A stretch of 64,000 bases of DNA, from assembly GCA_024280115.1 (NCBI GenBank), contig JAJRQT010000181.1, positions 1-64,000 on the forward strand. The letters run 5' to 3'. Within the stretch, counting starts at the first letter, position 1. Each line of letters starts with the position of its first letter. Source of the stretch: Bacteroidota bacterium (GTDB lineage: Bacteria > Bacteroidota > Bacteroidia > Cytophagales > Cyclobacteriaceae). Below the pieces are notes generated by a model that worked only from the letters and a program-made list of their open reading frames with translations, was not told the DNA's origin and ran no database searches. This document shows, in pieces, positions 54,265-63,813 of the stretch. The translations under genes and the position numbers were made by a program.

Positions 54265-54846
54265 ATGAGCGATGGGAAAGCAATTATTTTTTCTGCGCCA
54301 TCCGGATCAGGTAAAACAACTATAGTCAGGCATCTGCTCAGAACTTGTGATTTCTTAGATTTTTCCATATCAGCAACGACCAGGCTACGCCGTAAAGAGA
54401 GAGAAGTTGACGGGAAGGACTATTTTTTTCTTTCCTCAGAAGATTTTAAGAAAAAAATAAAGGAGAATAAATTTATTGAGTGGGAGGAGGTTTATGATGG
54501 CAATTACTATGGCACATTGAAATCCGAAGTAGAAAGACTTTGGGATGAAGGCAAGCACGTGGTTTTTGATGTTGATGTTAAAGGTGGTATAAAGCTCAAA
54601 GATTATTTTCAGGAAAAAGCCCTGGCTATTTTTGTTAAGGTTAAAGATTTATCAGTACTGGAATCGAGGCTAATACACAGAAATACCGAATCGGGAGAAA
54701 ACATTCAAAACAGGCTTTCTAAAGCCAAATACGAAATGAGTTTTGAAAATAGATTTGACATAACCTTAATTTCTGACAAGCTGGATGAGACCCTAAAAAC
54801 GGCTGAAGAGATTGTCACAAACTTTATTTATATTGAAAAGCGCTGA
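54265..54846 (+). CDS. gmk: guanylate kinase
   Basis: Phosphorylates GMP to GDP. 193 residues with the P-loop FSAPSGSGKTTIVRHLL, the GMP-binding SATTRLRRKEREVDGKDYFF, and YGTLKSEVERLWDEGKHVVF. Starts 3 bases after the putative anti-sigma gene and is followed after 6 bases by nadD, so it is cotranscribed with both. Confidence 0.96.
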   Translation: MSDGKAIIFSAPSGSGKTTIVRHLLRTCDFLDFSISATTRLRRKEREVDGKDYFFLSSEDFKKKIKENKFIEWEEVYDGNYYGTLKSEVERLWDEGKHVVFDVDVKGGIKLKDYFQEKALAIFVKVKDLSVLESRLIHRNTESGENIQNRLSKAKYEMSFENRFDITLISDKLDETLKTAEEIVTNFIYIEKR

Positions 54847-54852
54847 TAGAAC

Positions 54853-55425
54853 ATGATTATTGGATTATATTTTGGCTCCTTCAATCCTATACACAATGGC
54901 CACCTTATTATAGCTCAATCCATCCAGGAAATAGCATTGCTCGATGAAATCTGGTTCATTGTTTCACCTCAGAATCCGTTAAAAAAAAGCAAATCATTGC
55001 TTCATGAATTTGACAGGTATGATATGGTTAAAAGAGCCATTGAAGATAATGACCGTTTCAAGGTGAGTGATATCGAGTTCAATATGCCAAGGCCGAGCTA
55101 TACAATCGATACACTTACATATCTAAAAGAAAAGCATCCTGATCATAGTTTTAAATTAATCATAGGAGGCGATAATCTATCTATTCTGCCAAAATGGAAA
55201 AATAGTCAAAGAATTATTGAAGAATTTGGATTGATAGTTTATCCGAGACCGGGCTCAAAATCAACCACTCTGAAGGTTCATCCAAACATCACTTATGTTG
55301 AGGCTCCGTTGCTGGATATTTCGGCTACTTTTATCAGGAAATGTATCAGGGAAAACAGGTCAATAAAATACCTCGTGCCAGAAAAATCGGCTGAATTTAT
55401 CTATGACAGGAAATTATACCAGTAA
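54853..55425 (+). CDS. nadD: nicotinate-nucleotide adenylyltransferase
   Basis: Adenylates nicotinate mononucleotide in NAD synthesis. 190 residues; ATP-binding GLYFGSFNPIHNGHL (with the HxGH pair), the substrate loop SPQNPLKKSKSLL and the late ISATFIRKCIRE. Last gene of the nusB-to-nadD run, converging on frr with an 11-base gap. Confidence 0.95.
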   Translation: MIIGLYFGSFNPIHNGHLIIAQSIQEIALLDEIWFIVSPQNPLKKSKSLLHEFDRYDMVKRAIEDNDRFKVSDIEFNMPRPSYTIDTLTYLKEKHPDHSFKLIIGGDNLSILPKWKNSQRIIEEFGLIVYPRPGSKSTTLKVHPNITYVEAPLLDISATFIRKCIRENRSIKYLVPEKSAEFIYDRKLYQ

Positions 55426-55436
55426 AAAGGGGATGA

Positions 55437-55997
55437 CTATATGGTCATGATTTCTTCTTCCTTTTTTGTGAGAAGCGCATCAATTTGCTTGATAAAATCG
55501 TCCGTGAAATCCTGTACTTTGGTTTCGGCTTTTTTTACTTCATCCTCTGATACATGCTCTTTAATGAGTTTTTTAAGATGATCATTAGTGTCTTTTCTCA
55601 CATTCCGAACACTCACACGTCCATGCTCTGCTTCAACTCTTGACTGTTTTACGAGATCCTTTCTTCTCTCTTCTGTCAATGGAGGGATATTAAGCCTGAC
55701 AATTTCACCATCGTTTTGAGGGTTTAGACCTAAATCACTGTTGATGATGGCTCTTTCAATTTCATGAACCATGTTTTTTTCCCATGGTTTTATAGCCAGC
55801 GTTTTTGCGTCAGGCGTATTTACTGAAGCAACCTGGCTGATTGGTGTAGGATTTCCATAATAATCAACCGTAATTCCATCCAGCATATTTGGCATTGCTC
55901 TGCCCGCCCTGATTTTGGACAATGCAACAGAAACATGATGTACGGATTTTCCCATATGATCTTTTGCTTCTTCTAAATAAAATTCGAGATCTTCCAT
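55437..55997 (-). CDS. frr: ribosome recycling factor
   Basis: Splits post-termination ribosomes with EF-G. 186 residues of two-domain tRNA-like shape; motifs include LSKIRAGRAMPNMLDGITVD, NTPDAKTLAIKPWEK, IPPLTEERRKDLVKQ and VSVRNVRKDTNDHLKKL. It follows pyrH by 15 bases on the minus strand, the usual pairing. Confidence 0.97.
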   Translation of the reverse strand: MEDLEFYLEEAKDHMGKSVHHVSVALSKIRAGRAMPNMLDGITVDYYGNPTPISQVASVNTPDAKTLAIKPWEKNMVHEIERAIINSDLGLNPQNDGEIVRLNIPPLTEERRKDLVKQSRVEAEHGRVSVRNVRKDTNDHLKKLIKEHVSEDEVKKAETKVQDFTDDFIKQIDALLTKKEEEIMTI

Positions 55998-56012
55998 TAT
56001 TGTATAATTTTC

Positions 56013-56717
56013 TTAGTGTACCAGTGTTCCTATATCTTCACCTTCAATAATTTTTAACAAATTACCCGGTTTATTCATGTCAAAGACTATTATTGGCAAA
56101 TCGTTTTCCCTGCAAAGTGTAAAAGCGGTCATATCCATTACGTTCAATCCCTTTTGAATTACATCATTGTAAGTGATATCAGAAAATCTATCGGCGTTGG
56201 GATTTTTTTCAGGATCTTCTGAGTAAATCCCATCTACTCTTGTCCCTTTCAGCACTACATCCGCTTCAATTTCAACAGCTCTTAAACTTGCGGCGGAGTC
56301 TGTAGTGAAATATGGATTTCCGGTTCCTGCACCAAAAATGACAATCCTGCCTTTTTCCAGGTGTCTAATGGCCCTTCTCCTAATGAATTGCTCACAAACC
56401 TGGTCGATTTTTATTCCCGACATCAATCTTGTATATACTCCTGCACCTTCAAGGGCACTCTGTAATGCCATGGCATTTATTACAGTAGCCAACATGCCCA
56501 TATAATCTCCCTGAACCCGGTCCATGCCCGATTGTTCTGCCTGGATACCGCGAAATATGTTTCCACCGCCGATTACAATTGCAAGTTCAACACCACTTTT
56601 CTTTACTTTTTTAATCTCGCTTGTATATTGCTCCAACCGTCGTGGGTCAATCCCAAATTTCTGATTTCCCATCAATGCTTCTCCACTTAGTTTCAGCAGT
56701 ATTCGTTTATATTTCAT
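56013..56717 (-). CDS. pyrH: UMP kinase
   Basis: Phosphorylates UMP to UDP; hexameric amino-acid-kinase fold. 234 residues with [13 protein letters not shown] at the start, [30 protein letters not shown] and the catalytic-region [20 protein letters not shown]. Upstream of frr. A minus-strand TATATTTG at 56747-56740 may be its -7 element. Confidence 0.97.
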   Translation of the reverse strand: MKYKRILLKLSGEALMGNQKFGIDPRRLEQYTSEIKKVKKSGVELAIVIGGGNIFRGIQAEQSGMDRVQGDYMGMLATVINAMALQSALEGAGVYTRLMSGIKIDQVCEQFIRRRAIRHLEKGRIVIFGAGTGNPYFTTDSAASLRAVEIEADVVLKGTRVDGIYSEDPEKNPNADRFSDITYNDVIQKGLNVMDMTAFTLCRENDLPIIVFDMNKPGNLLKIIEGEDIGTLVH

Positions 56718-56833
56718 ATTGTATCGGTGTTTTATTAGGCAAATATAATATTGTAAAAAAGATTACATAAAATCTACGAAGATAAATACTCAAATAATAT
56801 CAGGATTAGCCCCTCCCTGGAAACAATAATCAA

Positions 56834-57331
56834 CTAAAAATGCAGAATTACAGCATCTTTATTTATTTTTTGATTTTTCTCAACCAATATTTTCTTAACC
56901 ACACCATCCTGGGGCGCTTTCAATATATTTTCCATTTTCATGGCCTTTAATACTATTAGTGGTTCACCGGCAATTACTTTTTGTCCTTCTGTTATCCTGA
57001 TATCTACAATCAACCCTGGCATCGGCGCTTTTAATACATCGGATTTCGGAATGGTTTTATTCCGGATACCTAATGTCTCCATTAAAAGGTCATTCTCATC
57101 TTTCATATTCACTTTATATGTGCCTTCATTAACTTTCACTACAAAAGATTTTGTCTGCAAATCATGTTCTAACACCCTAACTCTAAATGATTTATTATCG
57201 TGGATTACATGGAAACCATTATTGTCAAGTTTCACTATTTTCAATTCTTTCTTTTCGCCGCTTACCAGGAAATAATCTTTGAATTTATCAATTAAAAAAT
57301 CATATGTGTTGTTAACCTTTGACTTTACCAT
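56834..57331 (-). CDS. biotin carboxyl carrier (biotinyl-domain) protein
   Basis: 165 residues. The C-terminal 70 residues are a biotinyl domain: APMPGLIVDIRITEGQKVIA then LIVLKAMKMENILKAP with the biotin-accepting Lys132 in AMKM. The N-terminal half resembles the linker of propionyl- or acyl-CoA carboxylase alpha subunits. It serves as a carrier for an acyl-CoA or oxaloacetate-type carboxylase. No carboxylase gene is in the window. Confidence 0.9.
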   Translation of the reverse strand: MVKSKVNNTYDFLIDKFKDYFLVSGEKKELKIVKLDNNGFHVIHDNKSFRVRVLEHDLQTKSFVVKVNEGTYKVNMKDENDLLMETLGIRNKTIPKSDVLKAPMPGLIVDIRITEGQKVIAGEPLIVLKAMKMENILKAPQDGVVKKILVEKNQKINKDAVILHF

Positions 57332-57407
57332 TTTAAATTTATTTGCATCAGTGGCCTAAATATAAGTTTATTTGCCGTTTTTTGTCGGCTGAAAATGATT
57401 GATTATT

Positions 57408-59951
57408 ATGAGAGCGAATATTTTTATATACCTGCATATTTTATTTTTATTAGGAATTTATTCCTGTAAAGTAACCGAAAAGCAGGCGATTGTTACGGAA
57501 GTTAATGATGTTGTAGCTGAACCGGCGGATTCAACTGTTGTTGAAGACAAAAATCTGGTTGAAGTCAAATTATATAAAAGTGAGCAAACGCGTCACTTCC
57601 GGCTAATTCACACAAAACTTGAGGTCAGTTTTGATTGGGAGAAGCAATATATGCATGGTATTGCTACATTGATTTTGGAGCCGTTTTTTTATGCTCAATC
57701 CAATCTGGTGCTGAATGCAAAAGGATTTGATATTCATAATGTTTCGATCATTAAAGGGGAAAACCATGAGCATCTAAATTTCAAATATGATGGAAAGAGA
57801 ATCAATATCGACCTTGGGAAAGAATATGAAAGAGGGCAAAAGATCAATATCTTAGTCAACTATACAGCCAAACCAGATGAGGGTGAATATGGGGATAATT
57901 TCAATAATGATCAGAAAGGGCTTTATTTTATAAATCCACATGGCGACGAATCGGATAAACCGCAGCAAATTTGGACTCATGGAGAAACGTCATCAAACTC
58001 GAGATGGTTTCCGACAATTGATGCACCAAATCAAAAATCCACGCAGGAGATGTACATTACCGTCAACGAAAAATATAATACACTTTCCAACGGAATTTTG
58101 GTTTATTCCCAGTCGAACTCAGATAATACAAGAACTGATTATTGGAAAATGGATAAACCTCATGCCCCGTATTTATTCATGATGGCTGTCGGTGAATTTT
58201 CAATTGTGGAGGATAAGTGGGAAGGTATAACCGTAGATTATTATGTAGAACCGGAATATGAAGCTTATGCAAAGAATATATTTGGAAATACACCGGAGAT
58301 GATCGGATATTTTTCAGAATTATTGAATTATCCATTTCCATGGATCAAATATAATCAGGTAGTAGTGAGGGATTTCGTTTCCGGAGCCATGGAAAATACT
58401 ACAGCTTCGGTGTTTATGGAAGATCTAAATGTTGATAACAGAGCCCTTATCGATTATAATTGGGATGACATCATTGCACATGAGTTGTTTCACCAGTGGT
58501 TTGGTGATTTGGTGACTTGCGAATCCTGGGCAAACCTCCCTTTGAATGAGTCCTTTGCAACTTATGCAGAATTTTTATGGAAAAATCATAAATATGGAGT
58601 AGATGAGGGAGCCTATCAATTGTATGAAGAATTGCAGAGCTATCTCGAAGAAGCGGAGAGCAAAAAGGAAGATCTGATCAGATATTACTACGATGAAGAA
58701 GAAGATATGTTTGACAGCCATTCCTATGCTAAAGGTGGACTTATTCTTCATATGTTGAGAAATTATCTGGGAGATGAGGCGTTTTTCAAATCCTTAGAAT
58801 ATTACCTCAAGTCTCATGAGTTTGGAAAAGCTGAAGTGCACGATCTTCGGCTCGCTTTTGAGCGGATATCAGGTGAAGATTTAAATTGGTTTTTTAACCA
58901 GTGGTTTTTGGCGGCTGGCCATCCCAAGCTAAGAGTTGAAGAGTCTTATGATCAAGCAAACGGAAAATATATAGTTAAAGTGTGGCAAGAGCAGGATATA
59001 GAGAAATATCCGGTGTTCAAGTTGCCTCTTAACCTGGATGTATGGGAAAATGGCAATAAAACTGGTTATACCATAGAAATTGATAAAACTTATCAGGAAT
59101 TCGAGTTTGGAGATGTTGAAAATCCTGATTTGATTTTAATAGACAGTGATTTTACGCTGGTTGGTGAGATTGAGCATAATAAAAAACCAGAGCAGTTTCA
59201 ATACCAATTTGATCATTACGGGAATAATGTCCGGGCCAGGATTGATGCCCTGGAGTATTTTCTTGATGCTCCTATAAATCCTATTTCACGAATTGTATTG
59301 ATCGATGCACTGCAGGATTCTTTTTGGATTTTAAGAGAAAAAGCCCTCCAGGTATTCGAGGTGGATTCTAGTGATTTATTTTCTGCGGCGGAAAGTAAAA
59401 TTAAAATCATGGCGACGAATGACCCGAATTCTTTGGTAAAAGCAAGAGCGCTTGGTGTTTTGGCAGAAAAGGAAAAATCGCAGTATATTGATATTTTCGA
59501 GGCAAGTCTGTACGATTCTTCCTATTCGGTTTCTGGCATGGCACTGTATGCCTATTTGCAAAGTGGAGTAGATGATACAGATTCCGTTTTGGTGAATTTT
59601 AGAAATGAGACGAACTTCAATATAACATCTTCTGTCGCAGATTATTATATACAACAACAGGATCATGGACAATACATTTGGTTTGCGGAGAAATTGCAAC
59701 AGTATAATGGTGGAGATTTATGGTATTTCATCAAATTATTTGGTATGTATTTGGTTGCAGCTCCAGATGACCAGATTGCGGAAGGAGTTAAGGCGCTGGA
59801 AAAAATCGCAAAAAATCATTATCAGTTTTATAACAGGCTTTCTGCCTACCAGTCGATAGAATTGCTATCGGACAACCCAGGGGTGCCTGAAATGTTGGAG
59901 GGAATCAGGGAAAATGAGTCGGATCCTCGGTTAAGAGATTATTTTAAATGA
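57408..59951 (+). CDS. M1-family zinc aminopeptidase, predicted lipoprotein
   Basis: 847 residues from the ATG at 57408 (a TTG 3 codons earlier is also open). The signal peptide ends at the lipobox IYSC. The catalytic domain has GAMEN (substrate N-terminus recognition), HELFHQ (zinc His358, Glu359, His362) and the third ligand Glu381 in NES. A Tyr downstream fits the transition-state role. A HEAT-like helical C-terminus follows (about 590-845). It trims N-terminal residues of peptides in the envelope. Alone in its transcript. Confidence 0.94.
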   Translation: MRANIFIYLHILFLLGIYSCKVTEKQAIVTEVNDVVAEPADSTVVEDKNLVEVKLYKSEQTRHFRLIHTKLEVSFDWEKQYMHGIATLILEPFFYAQSNLVLNAKGFDIHNVSIIKGENHEHLNFKYDGKRINIDLGKEYERGQKINILVNYTAKPDEGEYGDNFNNDQKGLYFINPHGDESDKPQQIWTHGETSSNSRWFPTIDAPNQKSTQEMYITVNEKYNTLSNGILVYSQSNSDNTRTDYWKMDKPHAPYLFMMAVGEFSIVEDKWEGITVDYYVEPEYEAYAKNIFGNTPEMIGYFSELLNYPFPWIKYNQVVVRDFVSGAMENTTASVFMEDLNVDNRALIDYNWDDIIAHELFHQWFGDLVTCESWANLPLNESFATYAEFLWKNHKYGVDEGAYQLYEELQSYLEEAESKKEDLIRYYYDEEEDMFDSHSYAKGGLILHMLRNYLGDEAFFKSLEYYLKSHEFGKAEVHDLRLAFERISGEDLNWFFNQWFLAAGHPKLRVEESYDQANGKYIVKVWQEQDIEKYPVFKLPLNLDVWENGNKTGYTIEIDKTYQEFEFGDVENPDLILIDSDFTLVGEIEHNKKPEQFQYQFDHYGNNVRARIDALEYFLDAPINPISRIVLIDALQDSFWILREKALQVFEVDSSDLFSAAESKIKIMATNDPNSLVKARALGVLAEKEKSQYIDIFEASLYDSSYSVSGMALYAYLQSGVDDTDSVLVNFRNETNFNITSSVADYYIQQQDHGQYIWFAEKLQQYNGGDLWYFIKLFGMYLVAAPDDQIAEGVKALEKIAKNHYQFYNRLSAYQSIELLSDNPGVPEMLEGIRENESDPRLRDYFK

Positions 59952-60010
59952 CGTTTGATTAAGCTAATGAATCAGTCGCTGAAAAAAAAAGATACTATTT
60001 GCTTTAAATA

Positions 60011-60041
60011 TTTGAATAATATAAAAAAGGGTATAATTTTG
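60011..60041 (+). promoter_or_regulatory. predicted promoter of tRNA-Tyr/Gly/Thr-tuf
   Basis: TTTG (60011-60014), 19 bases, TAATTTTG (60034-60041): an exact fit to the Bacteroidota consensus, 70 bases before tRNA-Tyr. The strongest promoter match in the window. Confidence 0.75.
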
Positions 60042-60111
60042 CATTCCCTTAAAAACGGGCAGATTTTCTGATTCAAAATTTAGGGGTAAGTTCTTTAACA
60101 AAATGAATGCC

Positions 60112-60193
60112 GGGGAGATACCGAAGCGGTCAAACGGGGCAGACTGTAAATCTGTTGGCTCAGCCTTCGGAGGTTCGAATCCTCCTCTCCCCA
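60112..60193 (+). tRNA. tRNA-Tyr (anticodon GTA)
   Basis: 82 bases. Acceptor stem GGGGAGA (60112-60118) pairs with TCTCCCC (60186-60192); discriminator A. Anticodon GTA in the loop CTGTAAA, a long variable arm as expected for type II tRNA-Tyr, and GGTTCGAATCC T-arm. No encoded CCA. First of three tRNAs before tuf. Confidence 0.96.
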
Positions 60194-60263
60194 CATTGAT
60201 TAAAAAAGGCAATAATTTGAATTTAGATATTGTATAAAATGTACAATTCTAAAATAATAAACT

Positions 60264-60336
60264 GCGGGAGTAGCTCAGCTGGTAGAGCGACAGCCTTCCA
60301 AGCTGTAGGTCGCGAGTTCGAACCTCGTCTCCCGCT
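60264..60336 (+). tRNA. tRNA-Gly (anticodon TCC)
   Basis: 73 bases. Acceptor GCGGGAG (60264-60270) pairs with CTCCCGC (60329-60335); discriminator T. Anticodon TCC in CTTCCAA, T-arm with GAGTTCGAACCTC. CCA is not encoded. 70 bases after tRNA-Tyr. Confidence 0.96.
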
Positions 60337-60371
60337 CAGATTATATAAAATGATTGGCCGTAATTTACCAA

Positions 60372-60443
<72 letters not shown>

Positions 60444-60504
60444 CAAATTAATTATATTAGATTACATAAAATAAAATTTTTAATTAAACCGAGAGTTATC
60501 AAAA

Positions 60505-61692
60505 ATGGCTAAAGAAAACTTTGACCGTTCGAAACCGCATGTTAATATCGGTACAATAGGTCACGTTGACCATGGTAAAACCACATTGACAGCTGCTATC
60601 ACAACAGTTTTAGCATCAAAAGGGTTATCAGAAATCAGGGAATTCGATTCTATCGATAATGCACCTGAAGAAAAAGAAAGAGGTATTACAATTAATACCG
60701 CGCATGTTGAGTATTCAACTGCAAACAGACACTACGCACACGTTGACTGTCCTGGTCACGCTGACTATGTGAAGAACATGGTTACGGGAGCGGCCCAGAT
60801 GGATGGCGCTATCATCGTTGTTGCAGCTGACGATGGACCAATGCCTCAAACAAGGGAGCATATCCTTCTTGCTCGTCAGGTAGGTGTTCCAGCTTTGGTT
60901 GTTTTCATGAACAAAGTTGACCTGGTTGATGATGAGGAATTGCTGGAACTCGTTGAAATGGAAATAAGAGAACTTCTTAGCTTCTATGAATACCCCGGTG
61001 ATGATATTCCTGTAATCCAGGGATCAGCTCTTGGTGGATTAAACGGAGAGCCGAATTGGGTAGAGAAAATTGTTGAATTGATGGATGCCGTAGATGAGTA
61101 TATCCCGCTTCCTGAACGAGATATAGATAAAACTTTCTTAATGCCGGTAGAAGATGTTTTCTCAATCACTGGTAGAGGAACAGTTGCTACAGGTAGAATT
61201 GAAAGAGGTGTAATCAACACAGGAGATCCTGTTGATATCCTTGGTATGGGAGCTGAAAACCTTAAATCAACGGTTACCGGAGTTGAGATGTTCAGAAAGA
61301 TTCTTGATAGAGGTGAAGCTGGTGACAATGCTGGTCTGCTTCTTAGAGGTATTGATAAGGACGAAATCAGAAGAGGTATGGTAATCTGTAAGCCAGGTTC
61401 TGTAACTCCTCATGCTCATTTCAAGGCAGAAGTTTATGTGCTTTCAAAAGATGAAGGAGGAAGACATACTCCATTCTTCAATAAATACAGACCTCAGTTC
61501 TATTTAAGAACGACTGATGTAACAGGTGAAATTATGTTACCTGAAGGTGTTGAAATGGTTATGCCTGGAGATAATGTAACTATTGAGGTTACGCTCATCA
61601 ACACAGTTGCTATGGAGAAAGGTCTCCGATTTGCAATCAGAGAAGGTGGTCGTACAGTTGGTGCCGGACAGGTTACCGAAATTCTGGACTGA
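60505..61692 (+). CDS. tuf: elongation factor Tu
   Basis: Delivers aminoacyl-tRNA to the ribosome. 395 residues, full length. GTPase motifs [18 protein letters not shown] and MNKVD are all intact, followed by domain II ([20 protein letters not shown]) and domain III ([20 protein letters not shown]). Encoded after three tRNA genes and before tRNA-Trp-secE-nusG, the order conserved in many bacteria. Strong terminator follows. Confidence 0.99.
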   Translation: MAKENFDRSKPHVNIGTIGHVDHGKTTLTAAITTVLASKGLSEIREFDSIDNAPEEKERGITINTAHVEYSTANRHYAHVDCPGHADYVKNMVTGAAQMDGAIIVVAADDGPMPQTREHILLARQVGVPALVVFMNKVDLVDDEELLELVEMEIRELLSFYEYPGDDIPVIQGSALGGLNGEPNWVEKIVELMDAVDEYIPLPERDIDKTFLMPVEDVFSITGRGTVATGRIERGVINTGDPVDILGMGAENLKSTVTGVEMFRKILDRGEAGDNAGLLLRGIDKDEIRRGMVICKPGSVTPHAHFKAEVYVLSKDEGGRHTPFFNKYRPQFYLRTTDVTGEIMLPEGVEMVMPGDNVTIEVTLINTVAMEKGLRFAIREGGRTVGAGQVTEILD

Positions 61693-61714
61693 TAATCTAT
61701 ATAGAATTCCCTAA

Positions 61715-61770
61715 CAAATGCGTTTCTTGAAAATAATTAAGAAACGCATTTGCTTCTATAAAATTTTTTA
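61715..61770 (+). terminator. strong intrinsic terminator of tuf
   Basis: A perfect 14-bp stem (61715-61728 with 61739-61752) around a 10-base loop, followed by a T/A-rich stretch with TTTTTT at 61764-61769. Its right arm also supplies the TTTG (61749-61752) of the next promoter. Confidence 0.88.
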
Positions 61771-61780
61771 AATAAATTTG
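61749..61780 (+). promoter_or_regulatory. predicted promoter of tRNA-Trp-secE-nusG-rpl run
   Basis: TTTG (61749-61752), 20 bases, TAAATTTG (61773-61780), 14 bases before tRNA-Trp. Overlaps the 3' arm of the tuf terminator. Confidence 0.65.
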
Positions 61781-61794
61781 CGGGCCGTTTTAAT

Positions 61795-61867
61795 ACGGGT
61801 GTAGCTCAATTGGTAGAGTAGTGGTCTCCAAAACCATTGGCTGGGAGTTCGAGTCTCTCCACCCGTG
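61795..61867 (+). tRNA. tRNA-Trp (anticodon CCA)
   Basis: 73 bases. Acceptor ACGGGTG (61795-61801) pairs with CACCCGT (61860-61866); discriminator G. Anticodon CCA in TCTCCAAAA, T-arm GGGAGTTCGAGTCTC. CCA tail not encoded. Directly before secE. Confidence 0.96.
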
Positions 61868-61886
61868 CTACTAAAAAATTAAGAAA

Positions 61887-62078
61887 TTGCTTAAGCTAAA
61901 AAAATTCATTGTAGAGTCAGTTGATGAGCTAAGAAACAAAGTTTCATGGCCGAAATACAACGAGTTGCAAAGTAGTTCAATGTTGGTACTTGTAGCATCA
62001 TTGATATTTGCAATAATAATAGGAGTTATCGATTTCGTTTTTGATAACCTGATGAGTTGGTTTTATAATGAGTTTTAA
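61887..62078 (+). CDS. secE: preprotein translocase subunit SecE
   Basis: 63 residues with one membrane helix (about 32-52, [20 protein letters not shown]) after the conserved amphipathic [19 protein letters not shown]. The short, single-helix type. Starts with TTG (no ATG in frame nearby), 19 bases after tRNA-Trp. Core part of the SecYEG channel. Followed by nusG. Confidence 0.94.
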   Translation: MLKLKKFIVESVDELRNKVSWPKYNELQSSSMLVLVASLIFAIIIGVIDFVFDNLMSWFYNEF

Positions 62079-62095
62079 AACGAATAGATTTCCAG

Positions 62096-62653
62096 ATGAG
62101 TGAGCATAAATGGTATGTGATACGGGTGATTAGTGGACAGGAGAAGAAAATAAAAACTTACCTGGAAAACGAAATTTCACGACAAAAACTTGAAGAATAT
62201 ATTCCTCAGATACTCATTCCTTCTGAGAAGGTTTACGAAATGCGGAATGGGAAAAAGCGTATTAGAGAACGCAATTTTTTCCCGGGTTATGTGCTTATTT
62301 CTGCAGATCTCACTTATGGAGAGGCGATGCATGTTATAAACAGCATTCCTGGCGTTATTGGGTTTTTGGGTAATAACAGCGCAAGCGCTTCAAAGGAGCC
62401 TGTTCCACTTCGTCAATCAGAAATTAACCGGATATTAGGAAAGGTTGATGAGTCGGAGGAAATGGAAGAAAAGTTTGATACTACTTATATAGTTGGTGAA
62501 TCAGTAAAAGTTATGGATGGTCCATTTAGTGGATTTACCGGAACTGTAGAAGAGGTATTTGATGAAAAGAAGAAATTGAATGTGATGGTGAAAATTTTCG
62601 GAAGAAATACACCAGTCGAGTTGAATTATATGCAAGTAGAAAAACAAGATTAG
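62096..62653 (+). CDS. nusG: transcription termination/antitermination factor NusG
   Basis: 185 residues. NGN domain at the N-terminus ([20 protein letters not shown], then [20 protein letters not shown]) and a C-terminal KOW domain ([20 protein letters not shown]). It binds RNA polymerase and couples it to ribosomes or Rho. Between secE and rplK as usual, 4 bases before rplK. Confidence 0.97.
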   Translation: MSEHKWYVIRVISGQEKKIKTYLENEISRQKLEEYIPQILIPSEKVYEMRNGKKRIRERNFFPGYVLISADLTYGEAMHVINSIPGVIGFLGNNSASASKEPVPLRQSEINRILGKVDESEEMEEKFDTTYIVGESVKVMDGPFSGFTGTVEEVFDEKKKLNVMVKIFGRNTPVELNYMQVEKQD

Positions 62654-62657
62654 CATT

Positions 62658-63101
62658 ATGGCTAAAGAAATAATAGGATTTTTAAAACTACAAATTCGAG
62701 GAGGTGCAGCAAATCCTTCTCCTCCTGTAGGTCCCGCACTTGGTAGTAAGGGGCTTAATATAATGGAGTTTTGTAAACAATTCAATGCAAGAACACAGGA
62801 GAAAAATGGTCAATTGTTGCCAGTTGTAATTACAATTTTTAAAGATAAATCTTTTGATTTTGTTATTAAGACTCCACCTGCTGCTGTCTTATTGCTTGAA
62901 CATTCAAAAATAAAGAAGGGATCATCTGAACCAAACAGGGCTAAAGTTGGATCTGTAACCTGGGATCAGGTTAAGGAAATTGCAGAATTGAAAATGCAGG
63001 ATCTTAATGCATTCAGAGTAGAATCAGCAATGAGAATGGTTGCTGGTACCGCTCGAAGTATGGGATTGAGAGTTAAAGGAACTGCACCCTGGGCAAATTA
63101 A
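62658..63101 (+). CDS. rplK: 50S ribosomal protein L11
   Basis: 147 residues. Typical start ([26 protein letters not shown] region) and C-terminal rRNA-binding part ([20 protein letters not shown]). Part of the GTPase-associated centre of the large subunit. 12 bases before rplA. Confidence 0.97.
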   Translation: MAKEIIGFLKLQIRGGAANPSPPVGPALGSKGLNIMEFCKQFNARTQEKNGQLLPVVITIFKDKSFDFVIKTPPAAVLLLEHSKIKKGSSEPNRAKVGSVTWDQVKEIAELKMQDLNAFRVESAMRMVAGTARSMGLRVKGTAPWAN

Positions 63102-63113
63102 AGGAAAGTAACA

Positions 63114-63812
63114 ATGGGTAAGGTAAGTAAGAAAAGAAAAGCAATATTAGAAAAGTATGACTTCCAGAAAGTTTTTGCTTTGTCTGATGCTGCAGAAGTC
63201 ATTAAAGACATAACTACTACAAAGTTTGATTCATCTGTTGATATCGATATCAGATTAGGAGTAGATCCCAGGAAGGCTGACCAAATGGTCAGAGGTGTGG
63301 CAACACTACCTCATGGCACTGGTAAGGATGTGAAAGTCCTTGTATTATGTACACCTGAAAAAGAGCAGGAAGCAAAGGATGCCGGTGCTGATCATGTGGG
63401 TTTAGATGAGTATATCAAAAAAATAGAAGGTGGATGGACTGATATTGATGTTATCATCACCATGCCACCCGTAATGGCGAAAGTTGGTAAACTCGGTAGA
63501 ATATTGGGTCCCAGAGGATTGATGCCTAACCCAAAATCAGGAACAGTTACCATGGATATCGGTAAAGCTGTTCAGGAAGTGAAAATGGGTAAGATTGATT
63601 TTAAAGTTGATAAATTTGGTATTATTCATACATCAATTGGGAAAGCATCTTTTTCTAAAGAAAAAATTATTGACAATGCCATAGAGATGTTGAATACTGT
63701 CTCAAAATTAAAACCGGCTTCTTCAAAGGGTACTTACTTCAAAAGTATTCATTTGTCAAGTACCATGAGTCCTGGCATTGCTATTGATCAACACAGCGTT
63801 AGCGATATTTAA
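63114..63812 (+). CDS. rplA: 50S ribosomal protein L1
   Basis: 232 residues with the L1 signature: [20 protein letters not shown], then [20 protein letters not shown] and [10 protein letters not shown]. Builds the L1 stalk that moves deacylated tRNA; in many bacteria it represses its own operon with rplK. Followed by rplJ, 1 base after the stop. Confidence 0.97.
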   Translation: MGKVSKKRKAILEKYDFQKVFALSDAAEVIKDITTTKFDSSVDIDIRLGVDPRKADQMVRGVATLPHGTGKDVKVLVLCTPEKEQEAKDAGADHVGLDEYIKKIEGGWTDIDVIITMPPVMAKVGKLGRILGPRGLMPNPKSGTVTMDIGKAVQEVKMGKIDFKVDKFGIIHTSIGKASFSKEKIIDNAIEMLNTVSKLKPASSKGTYFKSIHLSSTMSPGIAIDQHSVSDI

Positions 63813-63813
63813 G

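Noticed and set aside
60964-61330. 114-codon and shorter frames opposite tuf
   Set aside because: The tuf frame is certain; codon bias of the highly expressed gene creates long antisense frames.
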